Part shown: one piece after another, positions 15,793 through 24,768 of the stretch
Numbering within the stretch: the first letter of the stretch is position 1
Layout: each line of letters starts with the position of its first letter
Source: SXOA01 sp046593355
GTDB taxonomy: Bacteria; Planctomycetota; Planctomycetia; Pirellulales; Pirellulaceae
Assembly: GCA_046593355.1 (NCBI GenBank)
Contig: JBKJNY010000082.1
Span: forward strand, 1 to 64,000
Direction: 5' to 3'
DNA length: 64,000 nt
Position numbers and translations under genes: made by a program
Notes under the pieces: model-generated
Seen by the model: only the letters and a program-made list of their open reading frames with translations
Databases searched by the model: none
Told to the model about the DNA's origin: nothing

Positions 15793-18279
15793 ATGGTTTT
15801 GTCCCGCTGGAAATTCGCTCCGGGCCTGGCTGCCATTATCGCAGTGGCCTTGTCGTCGATAGCGAGCATGTTCGGTTTGGCGCTGGCCTCTGAAACGGCG
15901 AAACCCACGCCCGAGCAACTGCAGTTCTTTGAAACAAAGGTCCGGCCGATTCTGGTGGCCAATTGCCATAAGTGCCATTCGGGGAAGGAGCCGAAGGGAG
16001 ACTTGGGCCTGGATTCGCGCGGCGGACTGCTGGCGGGGGGTGAGTCGGGAGAGGTTGTCGTTCCCGGTCAGCCGGAGAAGAGCCTGCTGGTGGAGGCGAT
16101 TAATCGCACCTCCCTCGAAATGCCGCCGGATAAGAAGCTGGCGGATGCCGACATTGCCACGCTGACCGAGTGGGTGAAGCTCGGTGCGCCGTGGCCGGAA
16201 GAGCCCGGCAGCAACGGGCCGATGCTCCGCAAGACGCGCGGCAAGATTACCGACGAAGATCGGGCTTATTGGGCGTTTCAGCCGGTGAAGAAGATGGTGG
16301 CTCCTGAAATTGGCAGTGACATCTGGTCGCGCGGCAGCATCGACCGCTTTCTGCTGGCGCGGATGATTCCGCAAGGTCTCCAGCCGGCGGCAGAAGCGGA
16401 TAAGGGAACGCTCGTCCGCCGGGTCACGTTCGATTTGCTCGGTCTGCCGCCGTCGCCGGAAGAGGTGCTGGCCTTTGTAAGTGACACTGGCCCCGACGCC
16501 TACGAACGACTCATCGACCGATTGCTCGCCAGCCCGCAATACGGCGAACGCTGGGCCCGACACTGGCTGGATCTCGTTCGCTACGGGGAATCGGACGGTT
16601 ACAAGCAGGATGGCTATCGTCCCAGTGCCTGGCGATACCGCGACTATGTCATCCGCAGCCTCAACACCGACAAGCCGTACGACCGCTTCGTGCAGGAGCA
16701 AATCGCCGGGGATGAAATCGCCCCGGACGACCCCGAAGCTCTCATCGCCACCGGCTACTATCGGCTCGGCATCTATGAATACAACCAGCGGGATGTGCGG
16801 AATCAGTGGAACATCATCCTCAACGACATCACCGACGTAACCTCCGATGTCTTCCTCGGCATGGGGATGAGCTGCGCCCGCTGTCATGACCACAAATTCG
16901 ATCCGATTTTGCAGAAAGATTACTACCGCTTGCAGGCGTTCTTCGCCCCCATCATACAGCGGGACGACGTGCCGGCTGCCACGCCGCAGGCTTGCGGGGA
17001 TTACCGCGAGAAGTTAAAAGCGTGGGAAGAAAAAACGGCGGACCTGCGCGGGCAGATTGATGAAATCGAGAAGCCACATGTCGATGCCGCCGCCAAGGCG
17101 TTCATCGCCAAGTTCCCCGTCGATATCGAACCGATTTTTTCGAAGACAGAAAATGAACGCACGCCGCTGGAAGCACAGCTCGTCCGCCTGGCGGCCCGGC
17201 AAGTGATCGAAGAGGGAGGCAAGGTCGACTTCCCCAAGAAGCTCAAGGGGGACGAGAAAACGAAGTGGGAAGGGTTGAAGAAGGGGCTTGCGGAGTTCGA
17301 TAGTCAAAAGCCTCAGCCGCTGCCGGAAGCGATGATGATCAGCGACGTGGGGCCGGTGGTCTCGCCGGTCACGATTCCCGGCAAGCGCAGCGCCGAAGAG
17401 ATCGCTCCCGGTGCGCCGAGCGTGATTGACCCATCGCCACTGGAAATCTTGCAGCCTTCAACGTCGCTGAACTCCACTGGCCGGCGGACGGCGCTGGCCC
17501 AGTGGCTGACGCGGGCGGACAATCCGCTGACGCCGCGAGTGATGGTCAACCGCATCTGGCAGTATCACTTCGGCAGGGGACTCGTCGAAAGCAGCAGCGA
17601 CTTCGGCCGTCTCGGCCAGCCGCCGAGCCATCCGGAATTGCTCGACAACCTCGCAGCCGATTTCATCAACAGCGGCTGGAGCATGAAGGACGTTCATCGC
17701 TGGCTGTTAAGTTCGGCGGCTTATCGGCAAGTCGCCCATGGACCCGACGTGAACGATTCCGCCGCCAAAGACCCCGCCAACAAGTGGGTTTCGCGCATGA
17801 CGGTTCGCCGCCTGGGGGCCGAACAAATCCGCGATGCGGCGCTGACCGCCACCGGCGAACTCGACGGCACTCGCGGTGGCCCCGGGGGCGAAAACGCTTC
17901 TTCCCGCCGCAGCGTCTATCTCAAAGTCATGCGCAACAAGCGGGACGACTTGCTCGACGTCTTCGACGTTCCCGACGGCTCCAACAGCATCCCGCAGCGA
18001 AATGTCACAACCACGCCGACGCAATCGTTACTGATGATCAACGGGCCGTGGATGCTCGCGCGGGCCAAGGCGCTGGCGGAGAGAATCGAACGCGAGAATG
18101 GCAGCGCCACGAGGGAACAGAAGATCGCGGCCGTTTATGGAAGCCTCTTCGGTCGCGCTCCGACGGCCGATGAATCCGCCACGGCGACGGCGTTTCTAGG
18201 AGATGGATCCTCCAAAGAGCGGCTGATTGACCTGTGCCATGTGCTGTTGAACTCCAACGAATTCTTGTACGTCGACTGA
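15793..18279 (+). CDS. PSCyt1/DUF1549/DUF1553 cytochrome-type protein
   Basis: 828 residues. A signal anchor (residues 8-33) is followed by the PSCyt1 domain with a haem-binding CxxCH in VANCHKCHSGKEPKGDLGLD (C58-H62), then DUF1549 (with SIDRFLLARM, TFDLLGLPPSPEE and ERWARHWLDLVRYGESDGYKQD) and a second CxxCH-like site in GMSCARCHDHKFDPI near residue 360. DUF1553 occupies the C-terminal third (NRIWQYHFGRGLVESSSDFGRLGQPPSHPELLDNLA). Proteins of this build are planctomycete-specific, exported and typically encoded just before a DUF1501 gene. Here the expected partner lies 1.2 kb away. The domain order is complete and the length is normal. Confidence 0.92.
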   Translation: MVLSRWKFAPGLAAIIAVALSSIASMFGLALASETAKPTPEQLQFFETKVRPILVANCHKCHSGKEPKGDLGLDSRGGLLAGGESGEVVVPGQPEKSLLVEAINRTSLEMPPDKKLADADIATLTEWVKLGAPWPEEPGSNGPMLRKTRGKITDEDRAYWAFQPVKKMVAPEIGSDIWSRGSIDRFLLARMIPQGLQPAAEADKGTLVRRVTFDLLGLPPSPEEVLAFVSDTGPDAYERLIDRLLASPQYGERWARHWLDLVRYGESDGYKQDGYRPSAWRYRDYVIRSLNTDKPYDRFVQEQIAGDEIAPDDPEALIATGYYRLGIYEYNQRDVRNQWNIILNDITDVTSDVFLGMGMSCARCHDHKFDPILQKDYYRLQAFFAPIIQRDDVPAATPQACGDYREKLKAWEEKTADLRGQIDEIEKPHVDAAAKAFIAKFPVDIEPIFSKTENERTPLEAQLVRLAARQVIEEGGKVDFPKKLKGDEKTKWEGLKKGLAEFDSQKPQPLPEAMMISDVGPVVSPVTIPGKRSAEEIAPGAPSVIDPSPLEILQPSTSLNSTGRRTALAQWLTRADNPLTPRVMVNRIWQYHFGRGLVESSSDFGRLGQPPSHPELLDNLAADFINSGWSMKDVHRWLLSSAAYRQVAHGPDVNDSAAKDPANKWVSRMTVRRLGAEQIRDAALTATGELDGTRGGPGGENASSRRSVYLKVMRNKRDDLLDVFDVPDGSNSIPQRNVTTTPTQSLLMINGPWMLARAKALAERIERENGSATREQKIAAVYGSLFGRAPTADESATATAFLGDGSSKERLIDLCHVLLNSNEFLYVD

Positions 18280-18289
18280 GTGTTCTTTG

Positions 18290-18964
18290 CCCCAACGGGG
18301 CAGTCTATGTCAGCCCAGGCTAAGGCGGCGCTTCGCCGCCGCAGGCCTGGGTTAGAAGGATCACGAATCCACAAAGCCCCAACGGGGCGCGCTAGAGGTG
18401 AGCCATGCCCCAGTCCCTTGCGAAAGTGCTGATCCACATGGTTTGGAGCACGAAACACCGCACGCCATTTCTCATGGACAAGCAGATTCGCAAGGAGCTC
18501 TACGCTTATATGGCAACCGTTCTGCAAACCCTGGATTCACCCGCACTGATCATTAACGGTGTGGAAGACCATGTGCATGTGCTCTGCTTGATGTCGCGAA
18601 AGATCACGCTGGCCCAGCTCTTCGAAAGGGTCAAGTCGGATTCTTCCAAATGGATCAAGACGAAGGGACTCGAATACGTCGAATTCTATTGGCAAGGAGG
18701 ATACGGCGTCTTTTCTGTGAGCGAATCCAATTGCCCGGACGTGAAGAAGTACATTGAGGATCAAGAACGACACCATCAGGCGATGAGCTACCAGGACGAA
18801 TTCCGCTGGCTCTGCCAGAAACATGGCATCGAGATCGATGAGCGCTACGTTTGGGACTAGCTCGCCCCGTTGGGGCTCCTGGGAATTCTGTCCTGGTTAC
18901 CCAGGGTTGCGGCGGCGAAGCGCCGCCTTACCCTGGGCTGACATAGATTGCCCCGTTGGGGCCA
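18290..18964. mobile_element. RAYT element with inverted REPIN-like flanks
   Basis: A REP-associated transposase gene sits between two about 107-bp flanks, 18290-18395 and 18857-18964, which are near-complete inverted copies of each other. Each flank contains two GCCCCAACGGGGC palindromes bracketing a longer hairpin with a GGCGGCG arm and CTT loop. The outer stem differs between flanks by a compensatory pair: C18320-G18345 on the left matches G-C (18931 and 18906 read in reverse) on the right. The element stands between the PSCyt1 gene and its probable DUF1501 partner. Confidence 0.75.
18405..18860 (+). CDS. REP-associated tyrosine transposase (Y1/IS200-like, RAYT)
   Basis: 151 residues of the Y1 HUH transposase fold. 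EDHVHVLCLM carries the HxH metal site (HVH around residues 53-55), and the catalytic tyrosine is likely that of DVKKYIEDQERHH. The N-terminus LAKVLIHMVWSTKHRTPFL and the C-terminus YQDEFRWLCQKHGIEIDERYVWD are typical of IS200-type proteins. RAYTs nick single-stranded DNA at REP hairpins and are thought to spread them. AGAGG precedes ATG 18405 at 6 nt. No defect is visible, so the protein may be active. Confidence 0.85.
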   Translation: MPQSLAKVLIHMVWSTKHRTPFLMDKQIRKELYAYMATVLQTLDSPALIINGVEDHVHVLCLMSRKITLAQLFERVKSDSSKWIKTKGLEYVEFYWQGGYGVFSVSESNCPDVKKYIEDQERHHQAMSYQDEFRWLCQKHGIEIDERYVWD

Positions 18965-19072
18965 GGAAGGGATAGCTGCACCCGCCAATTCCATCGGGTG
19001 CTCGCGAAATTGGACTTCGAAAGACTACGGCGATGATTTGGGCTACAATCGACGTCTGATAAGGAATCAGAA

Positions 19073-19465
19073 ATGGAAAGATGGACGACCATTCAGCCGC
19101 TGCTTGAAGAGTTTCAGGCTATGTTGTCGCCGTCTTTTCCGAGGCTTGAAGTGATTCATGCGAATGACCGTGCCTGGAGCATGGAAGAGTATAAACGGCT
19201 TCGTGCAAAGGGGTTTCCTTCAAAATGTCGGGGCGTTTATTTGATTTTCGATGAAAGAGCACTTCTACAATATGTAGGAGTGGCAACGGTTAATTTCGAT
19301 AAGCGAGTTTGGAGTCACGACAATCGATTGGAACGTCGCTGGACGGACATAATCTGCTTTGATGATCGCCATATTTGCCTTGCATCGGCACTTGAATATT
19401 TTCTCGTCATGCGACTTAGTCCCCCGTTTAACACGACGTTTGTCGGCCACGCGTTAGCCCAATAG
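19073..19465 (+). CDS. GIY-YIG-like nuclease domain protein
   Basis: 130 residues. CRGVYLIFDERALLQYVGVA matches the GIY-YIG signature (GVYLI ... YVG), and the following DKRVWSHDN fits the conserved arginine/histidine region. ALEYFLVMRLSPPFNTT provides the metal-binding glutamate and the PPxN motif usual for the family. It is a stand-alone domain without a recognisable partner. AAGGA lies before ATG 19073. It stops 9 nt before the DUF1501 gene. Whether it cleaves DNA, and which DNA, is unknown. Confidence 0.65.
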   Translation: MERWTTIQPLLEEFQAMLSPSFPRLEVIHANDRAWSMEEYKRLRAKGFPSKCRGVYLIFDERALLQYVGVATVNFDKRVWSHDNRLERRWTDIICFDDRHICLASALEYFLVMRLSPPFNTTFVGHALAQ

Positions 19466-19474
19466 ACCTGTTCC

Positions 19475-20911
19475 ATGCCAGTCTCAAATCTGAAATCTGA
19501 AATCTCAAATCCGTCGGGTATCTCCCGCCGCGAGATGCTCCTCTCCGCCGGTGCCGGCTTTGGCGGCCTGGCCCTTGCGCACTTGCTGCCAACTTCCGTC
19601 TTCTCGGCGACCAGCCCGCTGGCCCCCAAAACTCCCCACGTCCCCCCGCGCGCCAAATCCGTCATCTTCCTCTTCATGGAAGGTGGCCCCAGCCATCTCG
19701 ACACGTTCGATCCCAAGCCGCTGCTCAAGGAGCTCCACGGCAAGCCGATGCCGGCGACGTTCAAGCCGGTGATCCTGGCGATGGGGGAGAATAACAGCCC
19801 CATCATGGATTCGCCCCGCAAGTGGAAGCAGCACGGCGAGGGGGGCCTGTGGGTTTCCGACTGGCTGCCGCACACGGCGAGCTGTGCGGATGACCTGTGC
19901 GTCATCCGCTCCTGCTGGACCAACGGGCTGAACCATTCGGGCGGCGTTTGCCAGATGAACACCGGAAGCACCATCGGCGGCCGACCGTCGCTGGGGGCCT
20001 GGGTCAGCTATGGCCTGGGGACGGAGAACGAGAACCTGCCCGCGTTCGTGGTGATGGAGGACAACGCCGGCCAGGTCATCAACGGCCCTCGAAACTGGTC
20101 CGCCGGATTCATGCCCGCCGGCTATCAGGGAACGGCGCTGGCCAGCGGGCCGGAGCCGATTCGCTTCCTCGCCTCACCAAAAGGCATCACGGACGCCGAG
20201 CAGCGGCAAAAGCTGGACCTGCTCAAACGACTCAACCAGGCACATGCCGCCCAGCGGGCCAGCCAGAGCGAGCTCGAAGCCCGCATCGCCAGTTACGAGC
20301 TCGCCTTCCGGATGCAAGCCGAAGCGCCAGAAACGGTCGATATCAAGGATGAGACAGCAGAGACGCAGACGCTCTACGGCCTCGATCAGAAGGAGACGCA
20401 GGGCTTCGGACGGATGTGCCTCTTGTCCCGCCGCCTCGTCGAGCGGGGGGTCCGTTTCGTGCAGCTTTACAGCGGTGCTGGCAGCAAGTGGGACGCCCAT
20501 AGCGGCATTGAAAAGAACCACGGCGGCCTCTGCAAAGCCACCGATCAGCCGATTGCCGGGCTACTCAAGGACCTGAAACGCCGCGGGCTCCTTAACGACA
20601 CGCTCGTCATTTGGGGGGGCGAATTCGGCCGCACTCCCATGAGCGAAAAGGGGGACGGCCGCGACCACAATCCCTACGGCTTCACTATGTGGGTCGCCGG
20701 CGGCGGCATCCGCGGCGGCCGCACCGTCGGCACCACCGACGACATTGGCTTGCACGCCGTGGAGGACCGGCTGCATGTCCACGACCTGCATGCCACCTTC
20801 CTCCGCCTGCTCGGCATCGACCACATGCAGCTCGTCTACCTCAGCAAAGGCCGGCCCGAACGGCCGACCATCAATGAGGGGAGTGCCTGCGAGAAGGTCA
20901 TCACGGGGTGA
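19475..20911 (+). CDS. DUF1501 family protein
   Basis: 478 residues. The first dozen residues (VSNLKSEISNPS) are encoded by a CTGAAATCTGAAATCTCAAAT-type simple repeat. The functional signal begins at GISRREMLLSAGAGFGGLALAHLL. The core has SVIFLFMEGGPSHLDTFDPK, the metal-site region GSKWDAHSGIEKNHG, GEFGRTPMSEKGDGRDHNPYGF and a C-terminal LLGIDHMQLVYLSKGRPERPT. It is full length and probably the original partner of the PSCyt1 protein at 15793. The repeat-derived start suggests the N-terminus was rebuilt; a start nearer SRREM is possible but has no Met until residue 21. Confidence 0.9.
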   Translation: MPVSNLKSEISNPSGISRREMLLSAGAGFGGLALAHLLPTSVFSATSPLAPKTPHVPPRAKSVIFLFMEGGPSHLDTFDPKPLLKELHGKPMPATFKPVILAMGENNSPIMDSPRKWKQHGEGGLWVSDWLPHTASCADDLCVIRSCWTNGLNHSGGVCQMNTGSTIGGRPSLGAWVSYGLGTENENLPAFVVMEDNAGQVINGPRNWSAGFMPAGYQGTALASGPEPIRFLASPKGITDAEQRQKLDLLKRLNQAHAAQRASQSELEARIASYELAFRMQAEAPETVDIKDETAETQTLYGLDQKETQGFGRMCLLSRRLVERGVRFVQLYSGAGSKWDAHSGIEKNHGGLCKATDQPIAGLLKDLKRRGLLNDTLVIWGGEFGRTPMSEKGDGRDHNPYGFTMWVAGGGIRGGRTVGTTDDIGLHAVEDRLHVHDLHATFLRLLGIDHMQLVYLSKGRPERPTINEGSACEKVITG

Positions 20912-20931
20912 CGCATCTGGATCCGCCCGTC

Positions 20932-21492
20932 CTACGCCTGCGTTCCCTTTTTGAGCCGGGAAAGCAGCTCTCCCCGGGAATGGACGCCAAATCGCTTGTA
21001 GATCACGCGCACATGGTTATGCACCATGTGGTAGCTACGGCCGGTTTGGGCGGCGACCTCGATTTCGGTCAGCCCGTCCGCGATGAGATTCAGCACTTCC
21101 GCCTGCGGGGGGGAAAGGTCGAAGTCGAGCGGCAGCCGCCGGCCGCTTGGCGCGGGCGTTCCGCCATGGGTCGAATCTTCATCCAGCGAAAACGACCTGA
21201 GTTGCCGCTCTGCGGTAATCAAGCAGGGAACCGCTCCCAGCCGGATGCGGTCGTTCAGGCCCAGGCCGCCGAATTGCGTCAGTTTGCCGTTCACGTCCAC
21301 CCCATTGCGGCTGCCGAGGTCTTCAATGGTGATGTCCCCCCGCTCGCCGATGCGCAGGCGGGCGTGGATGCGCGAGATGGAGGAGTCGCAAATGACGATG
21401 GCCTGGTCCGTGGAGCGGCCAATCGAATATTCCCCCGGCCTCAGTTCAAACGGCAGGTTTCCGCCTACCGGCCAAGCACTAACCAGCCACAT
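20932..21492 (-). CDS. FHA domain-LuxR HTH regulator
   Basis: 186 residues. The N-terminal FHA domain (LRPGEYSIGRSTDQAIVICD, SSISRIHARLRI, DLGSRNGVDVNG) binds phosphothreonine peptides. The C-terminal helix-turn-helix (SPPQAEVLNLIADGLTEIEVAAQTGRSYHMVHNHVRVIYKRFGVHSRGELLSRL) is LuxR/GerE type. The fusion predicts a transcription factor controlled by a Ser/Thr kinase, plausible in kinase-rich planctomycetes. AAAGGA is 7 nt before ATG 21492. The 300 nt upstream (21493-21791) carry no gene and probably hold its promoter. Confidence 0.85.
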   Translation of the reverse strand: MWLVSAWPVGGNLPFELRPGEYSIGRSTDQAIVICDSSISRIHARLRIGERGDITIEDLGSRNGVDVNGKLTQFGGLGLNDRIRLGAVPCLITAERQLRSFSLDEDSTHGGTPAPSGRRLPLDFDLSPPQAEVLNLIADGLTEIEVAAQTGRSYHMVHNHVRVIYKRFGVHSRGELLSRLKKGTQA

Positions 21493-21791
21493 GGCCTGGT
21501 CCTTTCGGAATGCAGGTGCGATGAGATTGTTCCCCTATCTCTAAAGTCGCATTCGGCGCGCAAAACCGGGCGGGAATTCCGAAAAGTTTTTTTGGGGCCG
21601 AAAAACGCGGTGTTGTTGGCCGTATTTCGGTTGCGGCAGAGCGGTTGTCGCCGACCCAGGATTCTCAGATACCGGTGGGGGGTAGTTTGCGTCGCTGATG
21701 CCAGGGCGTGTTCGGCTTCGAATTAATTGATGGACAAGGTGGACGTGTGTCCCAAAGAGTCGCTTGATCTTCCCTGAGTCAATTCCCACAA

Positions 21792-23006
21792 TTACTTCGC
21801 TGCGAGCGCCTGCTCCAAGTCCGCGATCAAGTCCTCCGTGTTCTCAATCCCGCACGACAGCCGGATCATGTTGTCGGGGATGCCGAAGCGCTGGCGGTCT
21901 TCGGGGGAGACCTCGTAGTAGCTCATGATGAGGGGCTGCTCGATGAGGGATTCCACGCCGCCGAGGCTGGGGGCGATGCGGGCGATTTTGGTGGCGTCGA
22001 CAATGGCCGCGGTCTGCCGCCAGTCGGCGTCTTTGACCAGGAAAGTGACCAGGCCGCCGTAGCCCCGCATCTGCCGCCGGGCCAGCTCGTGGTAGGGATG
22101 CGTTTTCAGGCCGGGGTAGTAGACTTTTTCGACCCGCGGGTGGGCGGCCAAGAATTCGGCGATGGCCTGGCCGTTCTCGTTGTGCCGCGTCATGCGGAGC
22201 TCAAAGGTTTTCAGCCCTCGCTCCAGTAGATAGATATTGTGCGGGGAGTTGATGGCCCCCATGATGCCGCGGAGGTTGCGGACGTCCTCCAGCTTCGTTT
22301 TGCAGCCAATGATGACCCCGGCGAGGAGGTCGTTGTGGCCGCCGAGGTATTTCGTGGCGGAGTGCAGCACGTAGTCGATGCCGTGCTCGATGGGGCGAAT
22401 GTTGTACGGCGTTCCCAGCGTGGCGTCGATCAGCGTTTCCACCTGGTGGTGGCGGCCGAGCTCGGCGAAGCGGGAGAGGTCCACGATAGAGAGGTGCGGG
22501 TTGGTGGGGGATTCACTGACGAGCAGCTTCGTCCGCGGGTTGATGGCGGCGGCCATCGCGTCGTAGTCGCAGGCTTTCACCTGCCGCGTGACCACGCCGA
22601 ATCGCGAAAGGTGTTTCGCGCAGAACTCGCGGCTGCGGTGGTAACACTCGTCAAAGAAGACGACTTCATCGCCGGCGGAGAGCTTGGCCATGAACAGCCC
22701 GACGAAAGCCGCCATTCCGCTGGCGTAGAGGATGCCTTCTTCACCCCCCTCAAGGGCGGCCAGCTTCTTCTCGACAACTCTTTCACTGGGGTTACCGTAG
22801 CGGCCATACTCTTCGCGCTGCTGCTTTTGCTCGATGAAGTCGATCACCGCCTGCGTGCTGGTGAAGGTGTAGGTGGACGCGCAGATGATGGGGTCCGTGA
22901 TGGAATCCGCGATTTTCTGGCGGGCCTCGCCGGCATGGACGGCGAGCGTGGAAGGGCCGAAACCGCGGCTGTTTTCGCCGGAAGTCGGATTAGGGGGAGA
23001 CGACAT
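21792..23006 (-). CDS. Cystathionine gamma-synthase/lyase family PLP enzyme
   Basis: About 404 residues from ATG 23006. AVHAGEARQKIADSITDPI opens the family fold. EYGRYGNPSERVVEKKLAALEGGEEGILYASGMAA is the trans-sulfuration signature, and the PLP lysine is in SATKYLGGHNDLLAG. SPTNPHLSIVDL and EVSPEDRQRFGIPDNMIRLSCGIENTEDLI complete the match. It acts on cysteine/homoserine-derived substrates (synthase, gamma-lyase or O-acylhomoserine sulfhydrylase); the exact reaction is not decided by sequence. The open frame continues upstream to 23099, but that extension does not resemble the family. Confidence 0.88.
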   Translation of the reverse strand: MSSPPNPTSGENSRGFGPSTLAVHAGEARQKIADSITDPIICASTYTFTSTQAVIDFIEQKQQREEYGRYGNPSERVVEKKLAALEGGEEGILYASGMAAFVGLFMAKLSAGDEVVFFDECYHRSREFCAKHLSRFGVVTRQVKACDYDAMAAAINPRTKLLVSESPTNPHLSIVDLSRFAELGRHHQVETLIDATLGTPYNIRPIEHGIDYVLHSATKYLGGHNDLLAGVIIGCKTKLEDVRNLRGIMGAINSPHNIYLLERGLKTFELRMTRHNENGQAIAEFLAAHPRVEKVYYPGLKTHPYHELARRQMRGYGGLVTFLVKDADWRQTAAIVDATKIARIAPSLGGVESLIEQPLIMSYYEVSPEDRQRFGIPDNMIRLSCGIENTEDLIADLEQALAAK

Positions 23007-23306
23007 GATTGTTCCAAGCTCCGATTCCAAGCCGGGAAAACGGGCCAACTCGGAAGCAGGACCATCACGCCAAAGCAGCTCGACCAGGCGGCGGGTCAAG
23101 CATCATCGGCACCTCGGGCAATTAGTGCCGCGCAGGTGCTGGTGGCTCTTTAGCAGATTGAAGGCTGCAAGCGGCCGCAAATCCCAATGCGAAGGCCATT
23201 CTACTTGGGGCAAGAGAGAATCACAAGATGCGGCTGAAAACGCGCGGGGCACGCCCAGTTGTGTGTGCCTTCCGCCCAAATCAAGCCTCGCGTGTATAAT
23301 GTTCCC

Positions 23307-23735
23307 ATGTCCGCCCCGCGTCGCAGCCGAGCCCGAGAAATCGTCCTGCAGATCCTGTACGAGGACGATCTGAATCCCGACCGCAATCTGGCGGCCGCGG
23401 ACCAGTTCCTCTGCCGGCGGCTGGGGGAGGACGAAGAGCTGATCGCGTTTGCCCGCGGACTGCTGGCCGGCGTGCGGAAAAACCGCGGGGAACTGGATGG
23501 CCGGCTGGACGAGCTGGCGGACAACTGGCGGATTTCCCGCATGGCGGTGACCGACCGGAACGTGCTGCGGCTGGCGGCCTACGAGATGCTGTTCACCGAT
23601 ACGCCGGGGGCGGTCGCCATCGATGAGGCGGTGGAATTGGCCAAGCGGTTCGGGGCCAAACAGTCTCCCCATTTCGTCAACGGCATCCTGGACCGGATGT
23701 GGCGGAACCGAGAAGGCCAGGAAAAAGGGAAGTAA
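23307..23735 (+). CDS. nusB: Transcription antitermination factor NusB
   Basis: 142 residues. RRSRAREIVLQILYEDDLNP is the NusB N-terminal RNA-binding helix. The C-terminal block (DRNVLRLAAYEMLFTDTPGAVAIDEAVELAKRFGAKQSPHFVNGILDRM) is diagnostic. NusB joins NusE/S10 in the rRNA antitermination complex. The start ATG 23307 fits the family. ftsY follows after 14 nt, so the two share a transcript. Confidence 0.93.
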   Translation: MSAPRRSRAREIVLQILYEDDLNPDRNLAAADQFLCRRLGEDEELIAFARGLLAGVRKNRGELDGRLDELADNWRISRMAVTDRNVLRLAAYEMLFTDTPGAVAIDEAVELAKRFGAKQSPHFVNGILDRMWRNREGQEKGK

Positions 23736-23749
23736 GGCGAAAGGACGAC

Positions 23750-24766
23750 ATGGGACTGTTTGATTACTTTAAGAAAGCGCCGGAATCTGCCCTGGAGAAA
23801 ACTCTGCCGCCGCCAGCGCCGCGCATGGCCAAGGATCAGCCCGCCCCAGGACTCTTCACCGGCCTCAAGCAGGCCCTCAAGAAGACGGCGGACCTCCTCA
23901 ACACGGATGTCCGCGATCTCTTTAAGAAGGAAGGGCGGCTGGTTGACGAGCCGTTCCTGACGGAGCTATTTGCAATCCTGGTGAAGACCGACATGGGGGT
24001 GGGGCCTGCGGCGCGCATTCGCGACAAGATCGGAACCGATTTCCGCGCGCGCGTCGTCCACATGCAAGACGTGCTCGCCGTTGTCAAAACCGAATTGCGG
24101 GAGCTCCTGGCGCAGCCGGAGAAGCCCGTACACCTGGCCGCCAGCGGTCCGACGGTGATTCTGGTCGTCGGCGTGAATGGCTCGGGAAAAACGACGTCCA
24201 TCGCCAAGCTGGTGCACCATTTCCGCGGCCAAGGGAAGCGAGTCGTGCTGGGAGCCGCCGACACGTTTCGCGCCGCGGCCGTCGATCAGCTCACGATTTG
24301 GGCGGACCGGCTGGGGGCGGAGATTGAAAGGGGACCACCCGGCGGAGACCCGGCCAGCGTGGCGCACAAGGCCGTGGCCAGGGCCGTCGAAACCGGCGCG
24401 GAGATCTGCATCGTCGATACCGCCGGCCGTTTGCAAACGCAAACCAACCTGATGCAGCAGCTGGAGAAGATCTACCGGGTCATTGCCAAGCAGATTCCCG
24501 ATGCGCCGCACGAAGTGCTGCTGGTGCTCGACGCCACCGCCGGACAAAATGCCCTCAGCCAGGCCAAAGGCTTTTCCGAAGCCGCCAAATGCACCGGCAT
24601 CATCCTGGCCAAACTGGACGGCACGGCGAAAGGCGGGGTCGTCATCCCCATCCGCGAGCAGTTCGCCATCCCAGTCAAGTTTATCGGCCTGGGGGAAAAA
24701 GCGAGCGATCTCGCCGTGTTTCGCGCGGACGAGTTTATCGACGCGCTCTTCGCAGAATGGAAATAG
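23750..24766 (+). CDS. ftsY: Signal recognition particle receptor FtsY
   Basis: 338 residues with a short N region and the NG GTPase core. G1 is GVNGSGKTTSIAKL (about residue 141), followed by DTFRAAAVDQL, IVDTAGRLQ, and AKLDGTAKGGVVIPI with the C-terminal FIGLGEKASDLAVFRADEFIDALF. The acidic A domain of the E. coli protein is absent, as in many bacteria. It receives SRP-bound ribosomes at the membrane. AAAGGA precedes ATG 23750. The gene is convergent with the yyaL-like gene with only two bases between the stop codons. Confidence 0.95.
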   Translation: MGLFDYFKKAPESALEKTLPPPAPRMAKDQPAPGLFTGLKQALKKTADLLNTDVRDLFKKEGRLVDEPFLTELFAILVKTDMGVGPAARIRDKIGTDFRARVVHMQDVLAVVKTELRELLAQPEKPVHLAASGPTVILVVGVNGSGKTTSIAKLVHHFRGQGKRVVLGAADTFRAAAVDQLTIWADRLGAEIERGPPGGDPASVAHKAVARAVETGAEICIVDTAGRLQTQTNLMQQLEKIYRVIAKQIPDAPHEVLLVLDATAGQNALSQAKGFSEAAKCTGIILAKLDGTAKGGVVIPIREQFAIPVKFIGLGEKASDLAVFRADEFIDALFAEWK

Positions 24767-24768
24767 TA

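Noticed and set aside
18923..18939. Terminator of the RAYT gene
   Set aside because: The hairpin is mirrored in the left flank of the element, so it belongs to the repeat and not to a gene-specific terminator.
21541..21789. 82-residue open frame upstream of the FHA-LuxR gene
   Set aside because: No recognisable features and it lies in the probable promoter region.
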